Positions 1-11,566 of a DNA stretch of 64,000 bases are shown piece after piece. This DNA comes from Proales similis (lineage: Eukaryota; Rotifera; Eurotatoria; Ploima; Proalidae). Position 1 is the stretch's first letter. Each line of letters starts with the position of its first letter. The notes beneath the pieces are model-generated. The model had not been told where the DNA came from. It was given only the letters and a program-made list of their open reading frames with translations, and searched no databases. Where the stretch lies: the NCBI GenBank assembly GCA_019059635.1, contig JAGVRJ010000002.1, positions 3,162,001 to 3,226,000 of the forward strand, in the 5' to 3' direction. The translations under genes were made by a program, and so were the position numbers.

Positions 1-896
1 CATGGGCGTTATCAGCCGATGAAGAATCGTGCCCGGATAAGCCATTCTCAGACCGAACGCTCGAACACAGAAAATGCTAAACGCGTCGCATTTTAGAAAC
101 GAGCACATCAGACCTGAAGTAGGATGTGCTGCACATACCTCAAGTAATTCCAGACGAAGAGCTTGACTAGCTTGAGCGGGGAATGCTGCTGATTCGAAGA
201 ATTGACTCCGTTCAGTTTGCTTGAGTTGGGTCAATGAACACGTTGGCCGGCAACATTCAAATCGACTTACAATTTAGGAGGCAGAGTGGACGAAACAAAG
301 TCAGGCAGCCAGTGGCTCATCTCAAAGTCATATTGACGCAGAAAAGTCTTCGCATTGACGCTTGGATTAGAAAGCGCTCGTTTTGAATTGAAATGAGCTT
401 GCAACTACCTGCCGCTCTTTGGAGCCAAGCAGCTCCGTCCGATTGACCTTGTCCAAGAGTTGAATGAATTTCACGTATTCTGGGTTCTTGGAGCGGCCTA
501 TGGCTCGGAATGCTCGTGCAATCATCTGACTTATCAGTATGATGAGGGCAATGCGCAGAACTGAATAGCAGCCATCGTAGTTGAAATAGTCACGGTAATA
601 GGCATAGGCGGCCAGGAGAGGCGAGGTGTATTTGGCTAAGAAAAGAGTTCCTTGGCTCTTCGAGTTGAACAATGTTAAAGACGAGCTGAGCTAATTTGCT
701 GCTGCTGACTTACGATCGATAGGAACACATTGGCCAAGTATTCGATCGAATTGGCCGTGTAGGATCGATGCTGGAGAAAGAGGCAATGTTTGTAGAGCTC
801 ATGAAAATTAGGAATGAAACTCACCGGCTCGACGCCCCAGTCGTAGATCAAATAGAGCTCTGGGCCCCAGAGATATCTCAATGCAGCTCGAATCAT
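1..896 (-). CDS. ABHD16A: ABHD16A-like phosphatidylserine lipase, N-terminal exons (partial)
   Basis: This is the 5' part of a gene that runs off the left edge. Exons (minus strand): 896-825, 770-714, 657-409, 347-271, 219-139 and 76-1. All introns are 51-62 bp and all phases agree. The protein starts MIRAALRYLWGPELYLIY, followed by two predicted membrane segments. It then shows the family signatures RAIGRSKNPEYVKF, YDFEMSHWLPDF and AFGLRMAYPG, which line up with the N-terminus of ABHD16A (BAT5). ABHD16 proteins are integral ER-membrane serine hydrolases, and ABHD16A is known as a phosphatidylserine lipase making lysophosphatidylserine. The catalytic alpha/beta-hydrolase fold lies outside the window, so activity cannot be judged. 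The ATG at 896 was chosen because the only upstream in-frame opening is a GTG and because this start matches the family. ABHD16B is a less likely alternative. Confidence 0.85.
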
Positions 897-1136
897 TCTC
901 AGGGTTGGTTTGTTTGTTTCACACGATCGCTCGCTCGCCTCTAGCACTGCCCGAATGTGCAGCAGTTTAGACGTCTAGAGCAGCTCGTTGTTCATAATTT
1001 CGCTCGAATTATACAGACGCTGCTGCATAAGAGCTGCTGCGCGCTGGTGTGATCTAACCTGGGCCCAAAACCAAGTTTGCAATCAAGCAGCGTTTCATAA
1101 GCACACAATCGATTGGCGACAAGAATTCCACTCGCG
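897..1136. promoter_or_regulatory. short divergent intergenic region, probable shared promoter
   Basis: Only 240 bp separate the start codons of ABHD16A (minus) and the DUF1295 gene (plus). Both 5' UTRs and both core promoters must fit here unless an unseen 5' UTR intron exists. I see no clear TATA box. A bidirectional promoter is an inference from the spacing. Confidence 0.4.
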
Positions 1137-2135
1137 ATGGAGGTGTTTGAAGAGCTCCTGCAGTCGGCCAGCAGTCCGGTGTTTGTCTACCCGCTGGCCT
1201 TGTGCAACCTACTCGTCCTGGTCACTTGGATCATGTCGCTGGTGACTGGCAACTTGTCGCAGGTCGACCGAATATGGTCCATTGCACCGGCCGTCTATGC
1301 CTGGATATTCACAGGCATCGCTTATTTGGCCGATAGAAACCCGCAATTCGCCAGCCAAGTAGGCATCCAGCCGAGCTCTGCCACAAGTCTGATTCGTCTG
1401 TTCGCAATGGCTGTTCTTATCACTCTCTGGGCTGTTCGTCTCACGGCCAACTACTGGCGCAAGGGAGGCTACGAGTGGGAATCGGAGGACTACCGATGGT
1501 TCTATGTGAGAAAAATGTTCAACTATCCGGAGAGCAAGCTGGTATTTCATCTGTTCAACTTTTTCTTTGTGGCTCTGTTCCAGAATTACCTGTTGCTTGG
1601 CTTTGCCTTGCCTATGTGGCACATAATGACCAGCAAAGCGGTCAAGAGCCAGGCCGAGTTCAACTCATACGACCTAGCCCTGGTGCTTCTATTTCTGCTC
1701 TTGCTCAGCATTGAGATCATTGCCGACGAGCAGCAATGGGCTTTTCAGTCGGCCAAGCATCGTTGGCTCGACTCGAGCAAACAAAGCAAATGCAGTGCAC
1801 AAGAGAAGAAGGACTTTGAGCGCGGCTTTCTGGTTCGTGGCCTCTTCGGCTGGTCGAGGCATCCGAACTTTTTCGCCGAAATCATGATTTGGTGGTGCAT
1901 CTACTCGTTCTCGATCTCGGCGCAACAGGAACGGTTCGGCTCAGAGTTGGACTGGCGCTTGCTCATCAACTACTCGATGTTGGCCACGTTTTGCCTCACC
2001 CTTCTATTCCAAGGCTCCACATCTCTGACCGAAGAGATCACCAGTCAGAAATATCCGCAGTACAAACGTTATCAGGCGTGTGTGAGCCGCTTTTTCCTAT
2101 TGCCCAACCGCTACGATCCCAATCGAGACGAGTAA
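1137..2135 (+). CDS. DUF1295 / steroid-reductase-like multi-pass membrane protein
   Basis: A single-exon gene of 332 residues. Hydrophobic segments run through the length, as in the DUF1295 (PF06966) branch of the steroid 5-alpha-reductase and isoprenylcysteine-methyltransferase superfamily. The key signature is GLFGWSRHPNFFAEIMIWW near residue 240, which corresponds to the family's SRHPNYFGE-type motif. VDRIWSI near residue 45 and EEITSQKYPQYKRYQ near the C-terminus also fit. Family members are thought to be ER or other endomembrane enzymes, mostly with unknown substrates, so I give no specific reaction. The ATG at 1137 is preferred; an in-frame TTG at 1113 is not a likely start. An AATAAA lies about 100 bp after the stop. 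Confidence 0.85.
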   Translation: MEVFEELLQSASSPVFVYPLALCNLLVLVTWIMSLVTGNLSQVDRIWSIAPAVYAWIFTGIAYLADRNPQFASQVGIQPSSATSLIRLFAMAVLITLWAVRLTANYWRKGGYEWESEDYRWFYVRKMFNYPESKLVFHLFNFFFVALFQNYLLLGFALPMWHIMTSKAVKSQAEFNSYDLALVLLFLLLLSIEIIADEQQWAFQSAKHRWLDSSKQSKCSAQEKKDFERGFLVRGLFGWSRHPNFFAEIMIWWCIYSFSISAQQERFGSELDWRLLINYSMLATFCLTLLFQGSTSLTEEITSQKYPQYKRYQACVSRFFLLPNRYDPNRDE

Positions 2136-2235
2136 GGCGACGCGGTTAAGCTGAGTGCCGCCAACCATCGGTATTCTTCTATTCGCATTTCATTTAGAAA
2201 AGACTCTTTTTGGTGTTTTTTTTTTATAATTTAGA

Positions 2236-2241
2236 AATAAA
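2236..2241 (+). other. polyadenylation signal of the DUF1295 gene
   Basis: An AATAAA 100 bp downstream of the stop codon at 2133-2135. The rest of 2136-2464 is A/T- and GA-rich 3' sequence shared with the convergent Klarsicht-like gene. Confidence 0.55.
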
Positions 2242-2464
2242 TCGAGTGAAATAGCAGATAAACTCTGTTCAATGTTATTCTGGCGCAATCATAAAAACTC
2301 GCGAGGAACCGAACAAAAAAAACGAAAGAAATGAACATTTTCAATTATGAATATTTGAAAAGAGAGCGGGCCGAGTCGAACAAAAGATGGAAATTGAGTG
2401 CAAAAGGAAGAAGAAACAAGATGAATAAAGCGAGAGGAAGAGAGAGAGAGAGAGAGAGTAATAC

Positions 2465-2611
2465 TCAATGGGGTAGATGCTGATCAAATGGTGTGTTCTG
2501 GTTGAACATCGGATACTGCCGGCTGAAATCGAACAAGTGCGGCATTAAAAAGTAGATGAACACGACCACGATCAGACTGAATAGGACAGCAAAGAGGAGC
2601 ACGCGTAGAAT
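2465..2611 (-). other. C-terminal transmembrane helix and short KASH-like luminal tail
   Basis: The final 48 codons encode a 22-residue hydrophobic helix (starting ILRVLLFAVLF) and then MPHLFDFSRQYPMFNQNT... ending DQHLPH. The FSRQYPMFNQN part resembles the FARSFYPMLRYTN core of nesprin KASH peptides, but there is no terminal PPPx and no obvious KASH cysteine. Assignment as KASH is an inference. Confidence 0.45.
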
Positions 2612-5600
2612 TGGATTTGGAGGATTGTGCTGCGGCTCTTGTCGAAGATAGTAGGCGCTTTCAATGCCCATTCGACGACTCTGTTTGGCATCATGGTTGT
2701 TTGGCCTCAGGTCCTGAGTCGATCGGCTGGTTTGAATGGCTTTGTGAGTGAACTGAGACGCGTCACTTTGGCATGAGCTTATCGACGCATCGAGCTGTTT
2801 GGAGCGTTGTCTCATGCCATCGATCTCGACGCCGCGAGGCGTTGACGTTAGCTGTACATTCTCAGTCGAGTCATTAAGTTGTAGATTCAGCTGAAACTTC
2901 ATCGGATTTGCGCAGTGATGATGACTCTGATCGGCGCCGCAGGTCTCGACCGACGAGCAATAATTCAAGTTTTCTTTGTCGATGTCGACTCTTACGAAGC
3001 AGTTGCTTGCCACGTAGGAACGTGGCGACGCTGCTGCTGCTGCTTTTTCTTGGCTTCGGTGCATGGCTGAATCTTTCTGCTCTAGATCGCTTTTGATTTG
3101 GCTGTACTGCTTCTCGAGCTGGCCAATGCCGGACGCTTCGCAATGAGGCAGTTGCTCGTTGATGAGACTTTTCAACTGCTCGACACTGCGGTCGACCTCG
3201 GTAATCTGTTTTTGGCAAATTTGCTTCTCCTCGTCAGTTTCGCGACGAGCCTCTTTGCCAATGAACTCGACCTTGGCCTCAGTATCGATCCACAACTTGC
3301 AAATCTGGTCGAGAATTTTTATTCGCGAGTCGAGCTCATCGGTGGCTTCTTTGATATTAATTTCGGCCGCGTCCATGTCCAACTCGGCACGATGTATAAC
3401 GGCCTTGCCGATCTGCTTGCCCTCGCTGCTTTCGCATTCTTCGAGCTTCTTGTCCAACCCAATCTTGATGCCGCGTGCTCGCTCGAGCTTGTCGAACACA
3501 CTTCGACTCTCGAACCATTGTTCCTTGAGTCTGTTCACGCGGCGTTCGAGTGATTTGGTCGATATGAGCTCTTCGCAGTCGGTTAGAAACGCTGTGATGT
3601 TTTTGGCTTGGATGCGAACGGTCTGTACCAACTCGGACAAAATGCCGAGGTCACTGTCAAGCTTTGACAGAGAGCTCATGCTGCGACTGACCAGCTTCCA
3701 CTCGGCAATGAGCCGCTCGATGCTAATCAAATGACGACGATTACGACGACCGGAGCCCGCTCGCCTCAATCTCGAACGTGCCAATAGACTGACTATTGAA
3801 TGCTTGACGCTTGTCAATAGAGTTATGCTCGCTCGACACGTTTGCAACGCTTCTGCCTGCAAAGATGGGCAAATATAGAAATCAATCGTCTCGGGCTATT
3901 TAAAAAGGCCACTGTCGGCTATATTTACCAGGCTAAAATTAAAGCCAGGATTGTGCTGGTCTCGTTGTCTGGGATAGTTTGCTGTCGCCAATTGTGAGCT
4001 TAATTTAATCTGAATGTCTCTCTTCATCGCTCGACTTGACTTTTCTAATGCGCGCAAAAGGTCTGCACGTTGCCTGGTATGTGGGCCACGCTTCGCTTGC
4101 TGCTGCTGCTGCTTTCTCGTCTCTCGAATGTGAACGTAGTGGTGATAATGGTGGTGATGGTGATGTTTATCTTTGTTTGCTTGTCTCTTGCTCAATCGCT
4201 GCTGCTTACGAACTTGGGCCTGAGTGAAACTCTATGGGTGCAAATGAAATAATTTTCGACATCGATGGTTAGTTGAACAGAGGTGCTCACCTTGCCCAGT
4301 GCGTCTTCGGTCGGCTCGAGTTCGAAAAATAGCTCGTCCCACGGCAAGACGGGCTGATGGATATTCTGGCCGCCAGCTTCTACTGCGTTGTTGGCATTCG
4401 AATAGAATTCGCCGTTCTAGGGTTAAATGAGTTGAGCAATGAGAGCCTGGGCAATTGACAAGAAACTTACCATGTAGTCATCCCAGTGAGGATCGGACAT
4501 GTCTGTGCTAGTCGACCGTTCAGATGGATTTACTGACTCGAGCAGATTAGACGGCGAGTGGTCTGATTTGCTGCTATTGGGCGACATGCTTTGACTTGTG
4601 CCTGCGCTGCTGCATATGTTGGCACTAATGGGATCGTACTGGGAGCTGGATCTGCTCTCGCTGCTCGACAGCCAAGTGGAAAAGTCACTCTGACTGAGAT
4701 AGGAGCATGTCTCGTAGGCACTTGTGGTTTTGTTCATGTCCGCGTCGGTCACATACGATTTGATTGCAAACTCAATTTGATGATGGTGACGATGACTGTT
4801 CGGGCGGTCAGCGATCATCTTCTCAGTGAATGACGACAACTGACGATGATCGTCAGACGAGACGGACGACGAAACCGACGATGATGAATGCATCGATGCC
4901 GAACGAGATGTGGGCGCCACTGGCGCATTCAACGGAGAGCTGCTGCCCGATCGACGTGTGCTTACATCTAGTTCCACTTGCTTCAGGTTACTGTCCGTGT
5001 CCTCGTCGTCCAGCTCGTACATTTTCACATTGGTCAGCGAGTAGTAGTAGCTGAGGTCGCGATGTTTGCGCTGGGCCAGGCGTCGGTTGGCGCGGCCGCT
5101 CGCTTGCTTCAGCTCGTCGTCCGAGCGGGACGTCGGCATAAGGCAAGCTGATAGATGCGCGTCGGTGAGGCTTGACTTCATTCTGTCAAGCTCGTTCAGT
5201 GATCTGCTCAATTGATGTCTACTCGACGTCGCTTCTGCCTCTTGTTCTTCGCTTGTTTCCACTATTTTCTCGTATTCGCTCTCCTCGAATGGAATAATGT
5301 CATCGTCCTCAGCGGGCTCGCATGCGTCACGCTTTCGCTTCCGTTTCTTCTTCCGATTATTCTCCTGTGAGCTGCTTCTAATTTGAATTGCAAGCGCACT
5401 CAAGCATGCGCTCCTCTCCTCGGACACCTATTTAATTAAAGTCAAATATTAGCGCCCATGAGACTGAGACTTGAAGCTCAATGCTTGAAAAGAGAAGCAG
5501 AAAATATGAATTCTCAGCGTTTGAGAGTTAAATCTGAGCGAGCGAGTGAATGGACAAACAGTAGTCGAAGAATGGTTCGCGTCGAGAGCGCAGGCAGGCA

Positions 5601-8600
5601 TGACATTTCGATATTAAGCACCTGCCCTCCCACCCGTACAAACACAAGCGAGCACGCCCGCCTAAACCATCTCAATCCGGCGGCTAATCCGAGCCGCATT
5701 TTTGCTTAATCTTATCATAGAGAGCGACTAAACATTGGCTCATGAGGACCACTAGCGCCGCCAAGTGCAACAATGTTTATTCGCGAGAACGCTTAGACTA
5801 GCGAAACAGAAGCCAGCGCACACCGCAATTACACTAACTGTTTCTCATTGCTCTCAAACGGTCTAAGGTCAAACCCTAGTCCATTAACAATGCGCTCAAG
5901 TGTTTACTCGTTAAACAACAATTGCTGCCATATCTTCACATCCGCGCCTAATCCTATTTGCTATTCACTCTCCCTAATTCTGTTTCGGAGCTCATTTCTT
6001 GCCCCTTCTCTCTCTCACGACTGCAATATGCTTCATGGACAAATAATTCAACGCTTTTGGCGCGGTCAATTTGCTTAATGGCCTTAAATCGATTAAGGTG
6101 CTTGAGAGCAGCCGGCCAGTCGAGACCGCTTCACCTTCTTGTTGCTTGTTTCGAGTCGTTTTCATTATTTCATTTGTGAACGAGCTACATCAAAAATGAA
6201 ATGGAAACTAATCGCCCTCAGACACACACACACATTGTCCGCTAGCTCATCTCAATTTAATTTGCTTGAACATGCAGATGCGCGCAGTGAAAATCGAGCG
6301 CTGCTCCTTTGTTTTGATTTTCACTTGAACAAACATTGAGCACTCTTTGCTTCACACACACACACACACAGTCGCTCAATAAAATGTTTATAGACAGTGG
6401 ATAACACGCACTCGGCCGGCCTAAATCTCGCAAACAAATAATGGCCGATTGCAGTTTTCCAAAAATTAATGTGAAGATGGAGGCGAAGGCAGCTGGCCGA
6501 GCGAATAGTCAAGGAGATGATTAAAAGGAAGGAAAGAGGAAGAGAGCGGACATGACAGCCAGCACTCTCAAACGGCTAATGAGGGCATGGCATGTAAAAG
6601 CGACGGAACAAGAGTGAAATTTGCCGCTTCAATTTCCAACGAGCATTTGAGAAGTGGAAAAGAAATAAAATGAAAAAAAAAGAAAATTTAGAAGATGAAG
6701 GCGAAAAAGCGGCGACCAGCGTGACTAGGTCAGGTCGCCGCTAAACGCCGCGATTGAAATCAAATTGAAGATAATCGAATTAGGGCGGTTGAGAGGAAAA
6801 AAAAAGCGGCGCTAATTGAAACGGCAAGCGGGCAGAGGAAAAGGGAAAATAAAGAGATTAGAGAAGAGAAACTAAACTCGGTCAGAGTTGGCTCTTGTTT
6901 GACGATAAGCCGCGAATCGATATTGTCAAGAGCAAGCTGCTCAGTCGGCTATTGAGAGTTAACGACGATTTAATTGAAATATGGAATCCAACTCGATTTC
7001 CAAGTTCGAGCGCTTCACAATTTAAAGTGGAGCTCGCAATCGCAATGACGGCCGAGTTTAATCTCTCCCATCGCAGTTCGCTCCTTCGTCACTTTAACCT
7101 CGGACGTGGCGCGGCCGAGCACACGGACAAACCTTTCATTAGAGGAGACGAAAACAAAAAATTTCAGTTCACGTCTAAGCAAATTGATCTTGTTTTCGAG
7201 CAAATTACTCAACGCCACTCGGCCTGACTCTCTCCTCGCTCAGTCTCTCTCTCTCTTTCTGTGCCTCTCCTTTCTATTCATTTAAGATCAAGCTCTCAAC
7301 GCTCACTCCTTGGACGATCAACTTCTCTCAGCCGAGCAAAAGTGCCTGGCGAGGCCTTATTGTTATTATTGTTGTTGTTGTTTTCACTCGACGCACCAAA
7401 ACAGATTAGGAAAGCGCGAGCGTCGAATGCGAATATGAATAAATCATAAGGGCAACTGTCATTTAGATTAATTGCGAGCGTAATACGAGCACAAGATGCC
7501 CGATGCCCACCGTTCTTTACTTGATTCGTTCGTGATTCTAAGCGCGAACTGTGCGTTTGAGCACAACTCTATTACTCAACAATCGATCATCATCAAACCT
7601 TATGACTCACTCGATCACTCACTCCATTCGCTTCGTTTTTCTCTCGCTTCTCACTTTCGACTGCTCGCATTGAGCAGATTAAATTGAAAGATGCTCGTCG
7701 CTTGCTCGATCCGCTTGCAGTTGAGTTGGGAAGCGCCAGAATTCAGAAACAAAATAGCAGCCGCGAGCAAGCTAATAGTCGGCTACTCGAAGACATGACC
7801 GCGCCGTTTATACCTGTCGGATGGCCGCTGGTTCGTCTCCTCATCGGCTAAATGAATGAATGCACATGAATGTGTGTTTGTCGACCCGGGCGGTGAGAGG
7901 ACGCCTGGCTAGAGACTATTGATCGACTATTTGTGTGCGTTTGAGTGACAAAAGCCGTCGGCGCCGGTAGTGACCACCACGTCGCGATTATTCTAAAAAT
8001 CTCTTCTCTTATTCTAACAAAAACGTGCTTTCAATCACAACAAAGCACAATGAGCGAAGTAAAGCCGCCGCCACTGCCGACAGCGCAAAGAATACTCCAT
8101 CGAATAGGGCGCATTCAGATGACGACTGCTCTCCTATTTACATACCTAATAGGTTCGATTTAATAAGACGAGCGTGGCGATTTAATGAGGCACGGAAGCT
8201 TGGCAGAAAACTGGCTCGTCTCTTTCTCTCTCAGTTGTCGGTCGGTCGAGATGGCCAAGTTTCGAATGAATGTACGAGCGAATGAATAAGCGAGTTAATG
8301 AATGGAGCGGGCCAGAGAACACAAGAGAGACGAGTCGCCCGTGTTGTTTATTAAGGTCCAACTCTATTCGTTTATATTGAGCAAAAAACAAAGCGAAACC
8401 GGCCGAATGTCGTTTGTAGTAGTTGCACGCTGCTTGCCCCTTAACTCACGCACAAGCACGACTGGGCAGTAAACAATGCGCAGCAAATATTAGAGGTCGA
8501 GCGAACGGCCATGCAAGTGCTAATCTATGCCAGACGACGATCACCATCGATGCCGTCGTCGTCGTCGTCTCTCTCTGGCTCTTGCAGGGCTTCTGTAAAC

Positions 8601-10278
8601 TAACCCGCTTTAACGAACGTCAAAAATTCTAAAGCGAAGCCCATTAGACACAATGGCCTCGGCGGGAGCGCTTTTCATTTTAATTCGATGATTAATGACT
8701 CAAACAATTACTCGGTGCTGGCGAGCGATCATCGTCGACCAGCCGGCCGACTCTTTAGTTTCTTTCACGGTGATCTCATTCTAATCGGCGCGCTGAAACC
8801 CTAAGGCCGAGAGCGACCGTCTCAAGCTCCATTTATTTGCAGGCGATTTGGCATTTTAATTTATTAACGGCAGAGCGCTCTTGCTTTGCTAAGAGCTCGA
8901 GCGAACTCGACCTACGCCGCCGCATTTTGTTGTTGAAAATTGAGAAAATTTCGAAAACAACCGTGAATGGGTTTGGGGTGGATGGCTGATGGGATAGAGC
9001 GCTCTGGGGGCTACAAGCCGCAACTAACCTTTTCACAGCGTTCCACGGCTTGTTCGAGTCTGCACTGCCACTCGAGGCTGTTGAGCCAGACGCAGTGCCA
9101 ACGGTTCTGCAACTGCACCGCTTGCTGCTCTAGTTTTTGGCTTTCGTCTCGCGATTTAAGCTTGTTGCTGAGCTTGAGCGCCGAGTTAATCACTCGCGCA
9201 TGCGACTCGATTTCTTTTTGAAGTCCGTTCTGTTGAGGAGAAGTGAGAGAGAGAGAGAGTCGGTCGTGAGAGAAACGATTTAAAAGGTCTATTCGCTCAT
9301 GCTCACTTGATGGTCGAGTATGCGTCGTTGCAGGTCGAACTTGTTCCAGCTGCGGTCGACCGAAAGTGAACTCACGTGTTGTTCGACCCTTTCAAGCCAG
9401 AGCTCAAAGCTGCGCAGGTCTTCCTCCAGATCTATATTGATCGCGATGGTGGTGAAGAACAATTTAGTGGCAAGCTAAACAACAATAACACGCTCACACT
9501 GACGCACACAGGCAAATCTAGACTCGGCCAAGCGGGCGTGGATGATCATGCCGGCAGCGATGATTCGCAAATCGAAAATAAAAGAAGCGAAATGAAAGAA
9601 TTTGGGTCGAGATAGGTCCCTAACGAGAAGAGCATGTGCATGCCTGGCTACTTTGATCGCTTATCAGCGGCGCGCCACGAGATAAACGCATTAGAGGTGA
9701 GCGCCCGGCGGCCATCCGCCCGCTTTTTATCCTCGCACACCCTGGATGAGGGCCCGAACCACTTGCAGCCCGCTGGCATTAGTGCACTTACCTTTTTTAA
9801 CGTCGTGATCGAAGTATTGCATGATCGATTGTTCGATTGTCTGCCACTGTTGGTTCAATTGTTTGAGTTTATAAATGACGTCGCGCTTGAGATGCGGATG
9901 GTATTTTATCAGATGCAGTGCGTATTCGTTGAGAAGCTCGCGCCTCGGCGAACGTCTCGCAAGTTCGTCGTGGCAAATTTGACACAAATACTTCTCACAG
10001 TAGTCGGGCACTGATGCCTTGCCGCGACACAGCACGTCGATTTGCTGCAGCCATTTACGCAACTGGTTGAACTGATGCACAAACTCCTTGTACGAAACTG
10101 TGACGTGCTCGTTCTCGCCGCCAATTGAATTGTGTCGGCCGCCCGATCGTTTGCAAGTCTGAATCAGGCCTTCGTCCATCAGATATTCGTAGTGTTCGTG
10201 GAACGCGCCGCAAAAGTTGTCGTCGAGCCGCTCGATGCTCGACGACGACTGGTGCGTGCTCTGATCGGCTCCGTTCAT
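2465..10278 (-). CDS. Klarsicht/AKAP6-like spectrin-repeat protein with C-terminal membrane anchor (probable KASH protein)
   Basis: Predicted exons (minus): 10278-9792, 9431-9307, 9229-9029, 5427-4471, 4416-4291, 4219-3929 and 3856-2465, giving 1,192 residues in frame. The N-terminal part contains helical spectrin-like repeats: FELWLERVEQHV, IESHARVINSALKL and VWLNSLEWQCRLE, the last recalling Klarsicht and AKAP6. The middle is low-complexity and Ser/Asp rich, with a basic run KKKRKRKR and a conserved-looking stretch HWDDYM then LPWDELFFE. Another coiled-coil/spectrin block (about residues 750-950) precedes one hydrophobic helix and 26 terminal residues. KASH proteins of this type anchor in the outer nuclear membrane, bind SUN proteins in the lumen and link nuclei to microtubule motors. 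The luminal end is unusual because it lacks a PPPx terminus. The N-terminus could extend upstream: the frame is open to about 10367, with a plausible acceptor there. Exons 4 and 6 are inferred from frame and splice signals alone. Confidence 0.65.
5428..9028 (-). other. 3.6-kb intron of the Klarsicht-like gene, no coding sequence recognised
   Basis: This intron is bounded by a donor after codon ...RCEK (GTTAGT at 9028) and an acceptor at 5428. Most other introns in this gene are about 70 bp, with one of 360 bp at 9432-9791. I see only short spurious ORFs, CA and GA runs (for example about 6353-6370 and 9245-9259) and A-rich tracts. It may hold alternative promoters or enhancers, but nothing in the sequence proves this. 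Confidence 0.5.
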
Positions 10279-11529
10279 GTTTTGTTTGCCGCCGCCGTCT
10301 ACAGCATGTGTTGGCCTATGTGTCCATCGGGCGATGGTTTGCTCTAAACGCGGTTCTGCACAGTTAAGAATTTGCTCCGACTACGAAAAACTGAGACAAG
10401 GCTCAATAAAATACGAAATCAAATAAAAAAAAAAGGAGGAGAAGAACATTGACTAATACGGCTACTATCGAGACGGTTTCATTAATTAAATGTTTTAAAT
10501 GACCGAGAAAGGCCGCCGCGGCTGCCGACCGTGCACGCTCGTTTGCTCATAAATTACAACTGTAGCCAAATTTGCATGCACATGCACACACCTTGACGGA
10601 GCGCAGAGCGCCTCGTTAGCAGTAAAAGCTTGCAAGGCTTCCGAGAAAGTCACGCATTGAGGCGAAATTGGCCCACTTTTACTCCGTTTAGGGGTTAAGA
10701 GGGGCAGGAACGAGAAAACTGCGCATGAAGAGTTGAACTGCCAGAGCAGAGAACTGACAAGGGCTTGAGCAGAGAGAGAGAGAGAGCTCCGAGCGATGGC
10801 TAAGATTTTAATTGTATCTAATAAGAGATGGCCTCCTCTTGGCCGATGTCCTCTTAGTCATCTCTTGGCTCAGTTGGTTGACCGACCTCCCCCCACCCGC
10901 CTGCCTGCTCTTGTCACGCCGCTGGCTATCATGTGCCCGTGGTGCTAGTTGTAGTTGGAGTTATTTGCTCACACGAGTAAGTGAACGCGTGTTGGTGCCA
11001 AATATTCGCCAAGTGGTTGCTAAATTAAATGAGATGAGAGGAATAATCGAGGGCTCCTCTCCAAACGCCTGGAGCCAGCCGCGATCTGAAGTGAGTGATA
11101 CAAGCACGCGCTCACATAGACAAACAATCAATTGATTGGCCGGAAGCGGTCTAAAGGGTCTATTTCATTTTTTCAAGAGTCAATTGATCATCATCATCGA
11201 CATAAGCATGATCATGGCCTCGGCATTGGCGAAACGCGTCAAATGAATAGATGGTCAGAAACGATGCTAATTTGCATCTGCATTAGCAAGTTAAAATCTG
11301 ATTACTCGCTTCACGCTGTTCATCGTAAATATTTACTCGCTCAAATAGGAAGCGACTGGTGACCCCAAATGAGAAGGGACGCAGCCATAATTATAAATCT
11401 GCATGCAACAGTTGCGCCTCCTCCCTGCCCTGCCTTCTCTCACAAGCAGACTTGACACAATCTTATCTAACAAGCCCCTGAGAACCGAAGCCATTTCGGT
11501 CAGTTTGAGAAATTCTCCTAATGAGTCAT

Positions 11530-11530
<1 letters not shown>

Positions 11531-11564
<34 letters not shown>
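11531..11564. repeat. (CA)17 microsatellite
   Basis: A perfect run of 17 CA dinucleotides inside the gene-poor region. Confidence 0.95.

Positions 11565-11566
<2 letters not shown>

Noticed and set aside
945-947. GTG as upstream start of ABHD16A
   Set aside because: An animal gene would not normally start at GTG, and the ATG at 896 matches the family N-terminus.
2874-3734. Overlapping ORFs on both strands inside the last Klarsicht-like exon
   Set aside because: They are shadows of the spectrin/coiled-coil frame, which alone continues through the whole exon and into the membrane helix.
5428-9028. A separate gene within the long Klarsicht-like intron
   Set aside because: The longest frames are about 110 codons, show no conserved motif, and have no matching splice neighbours.
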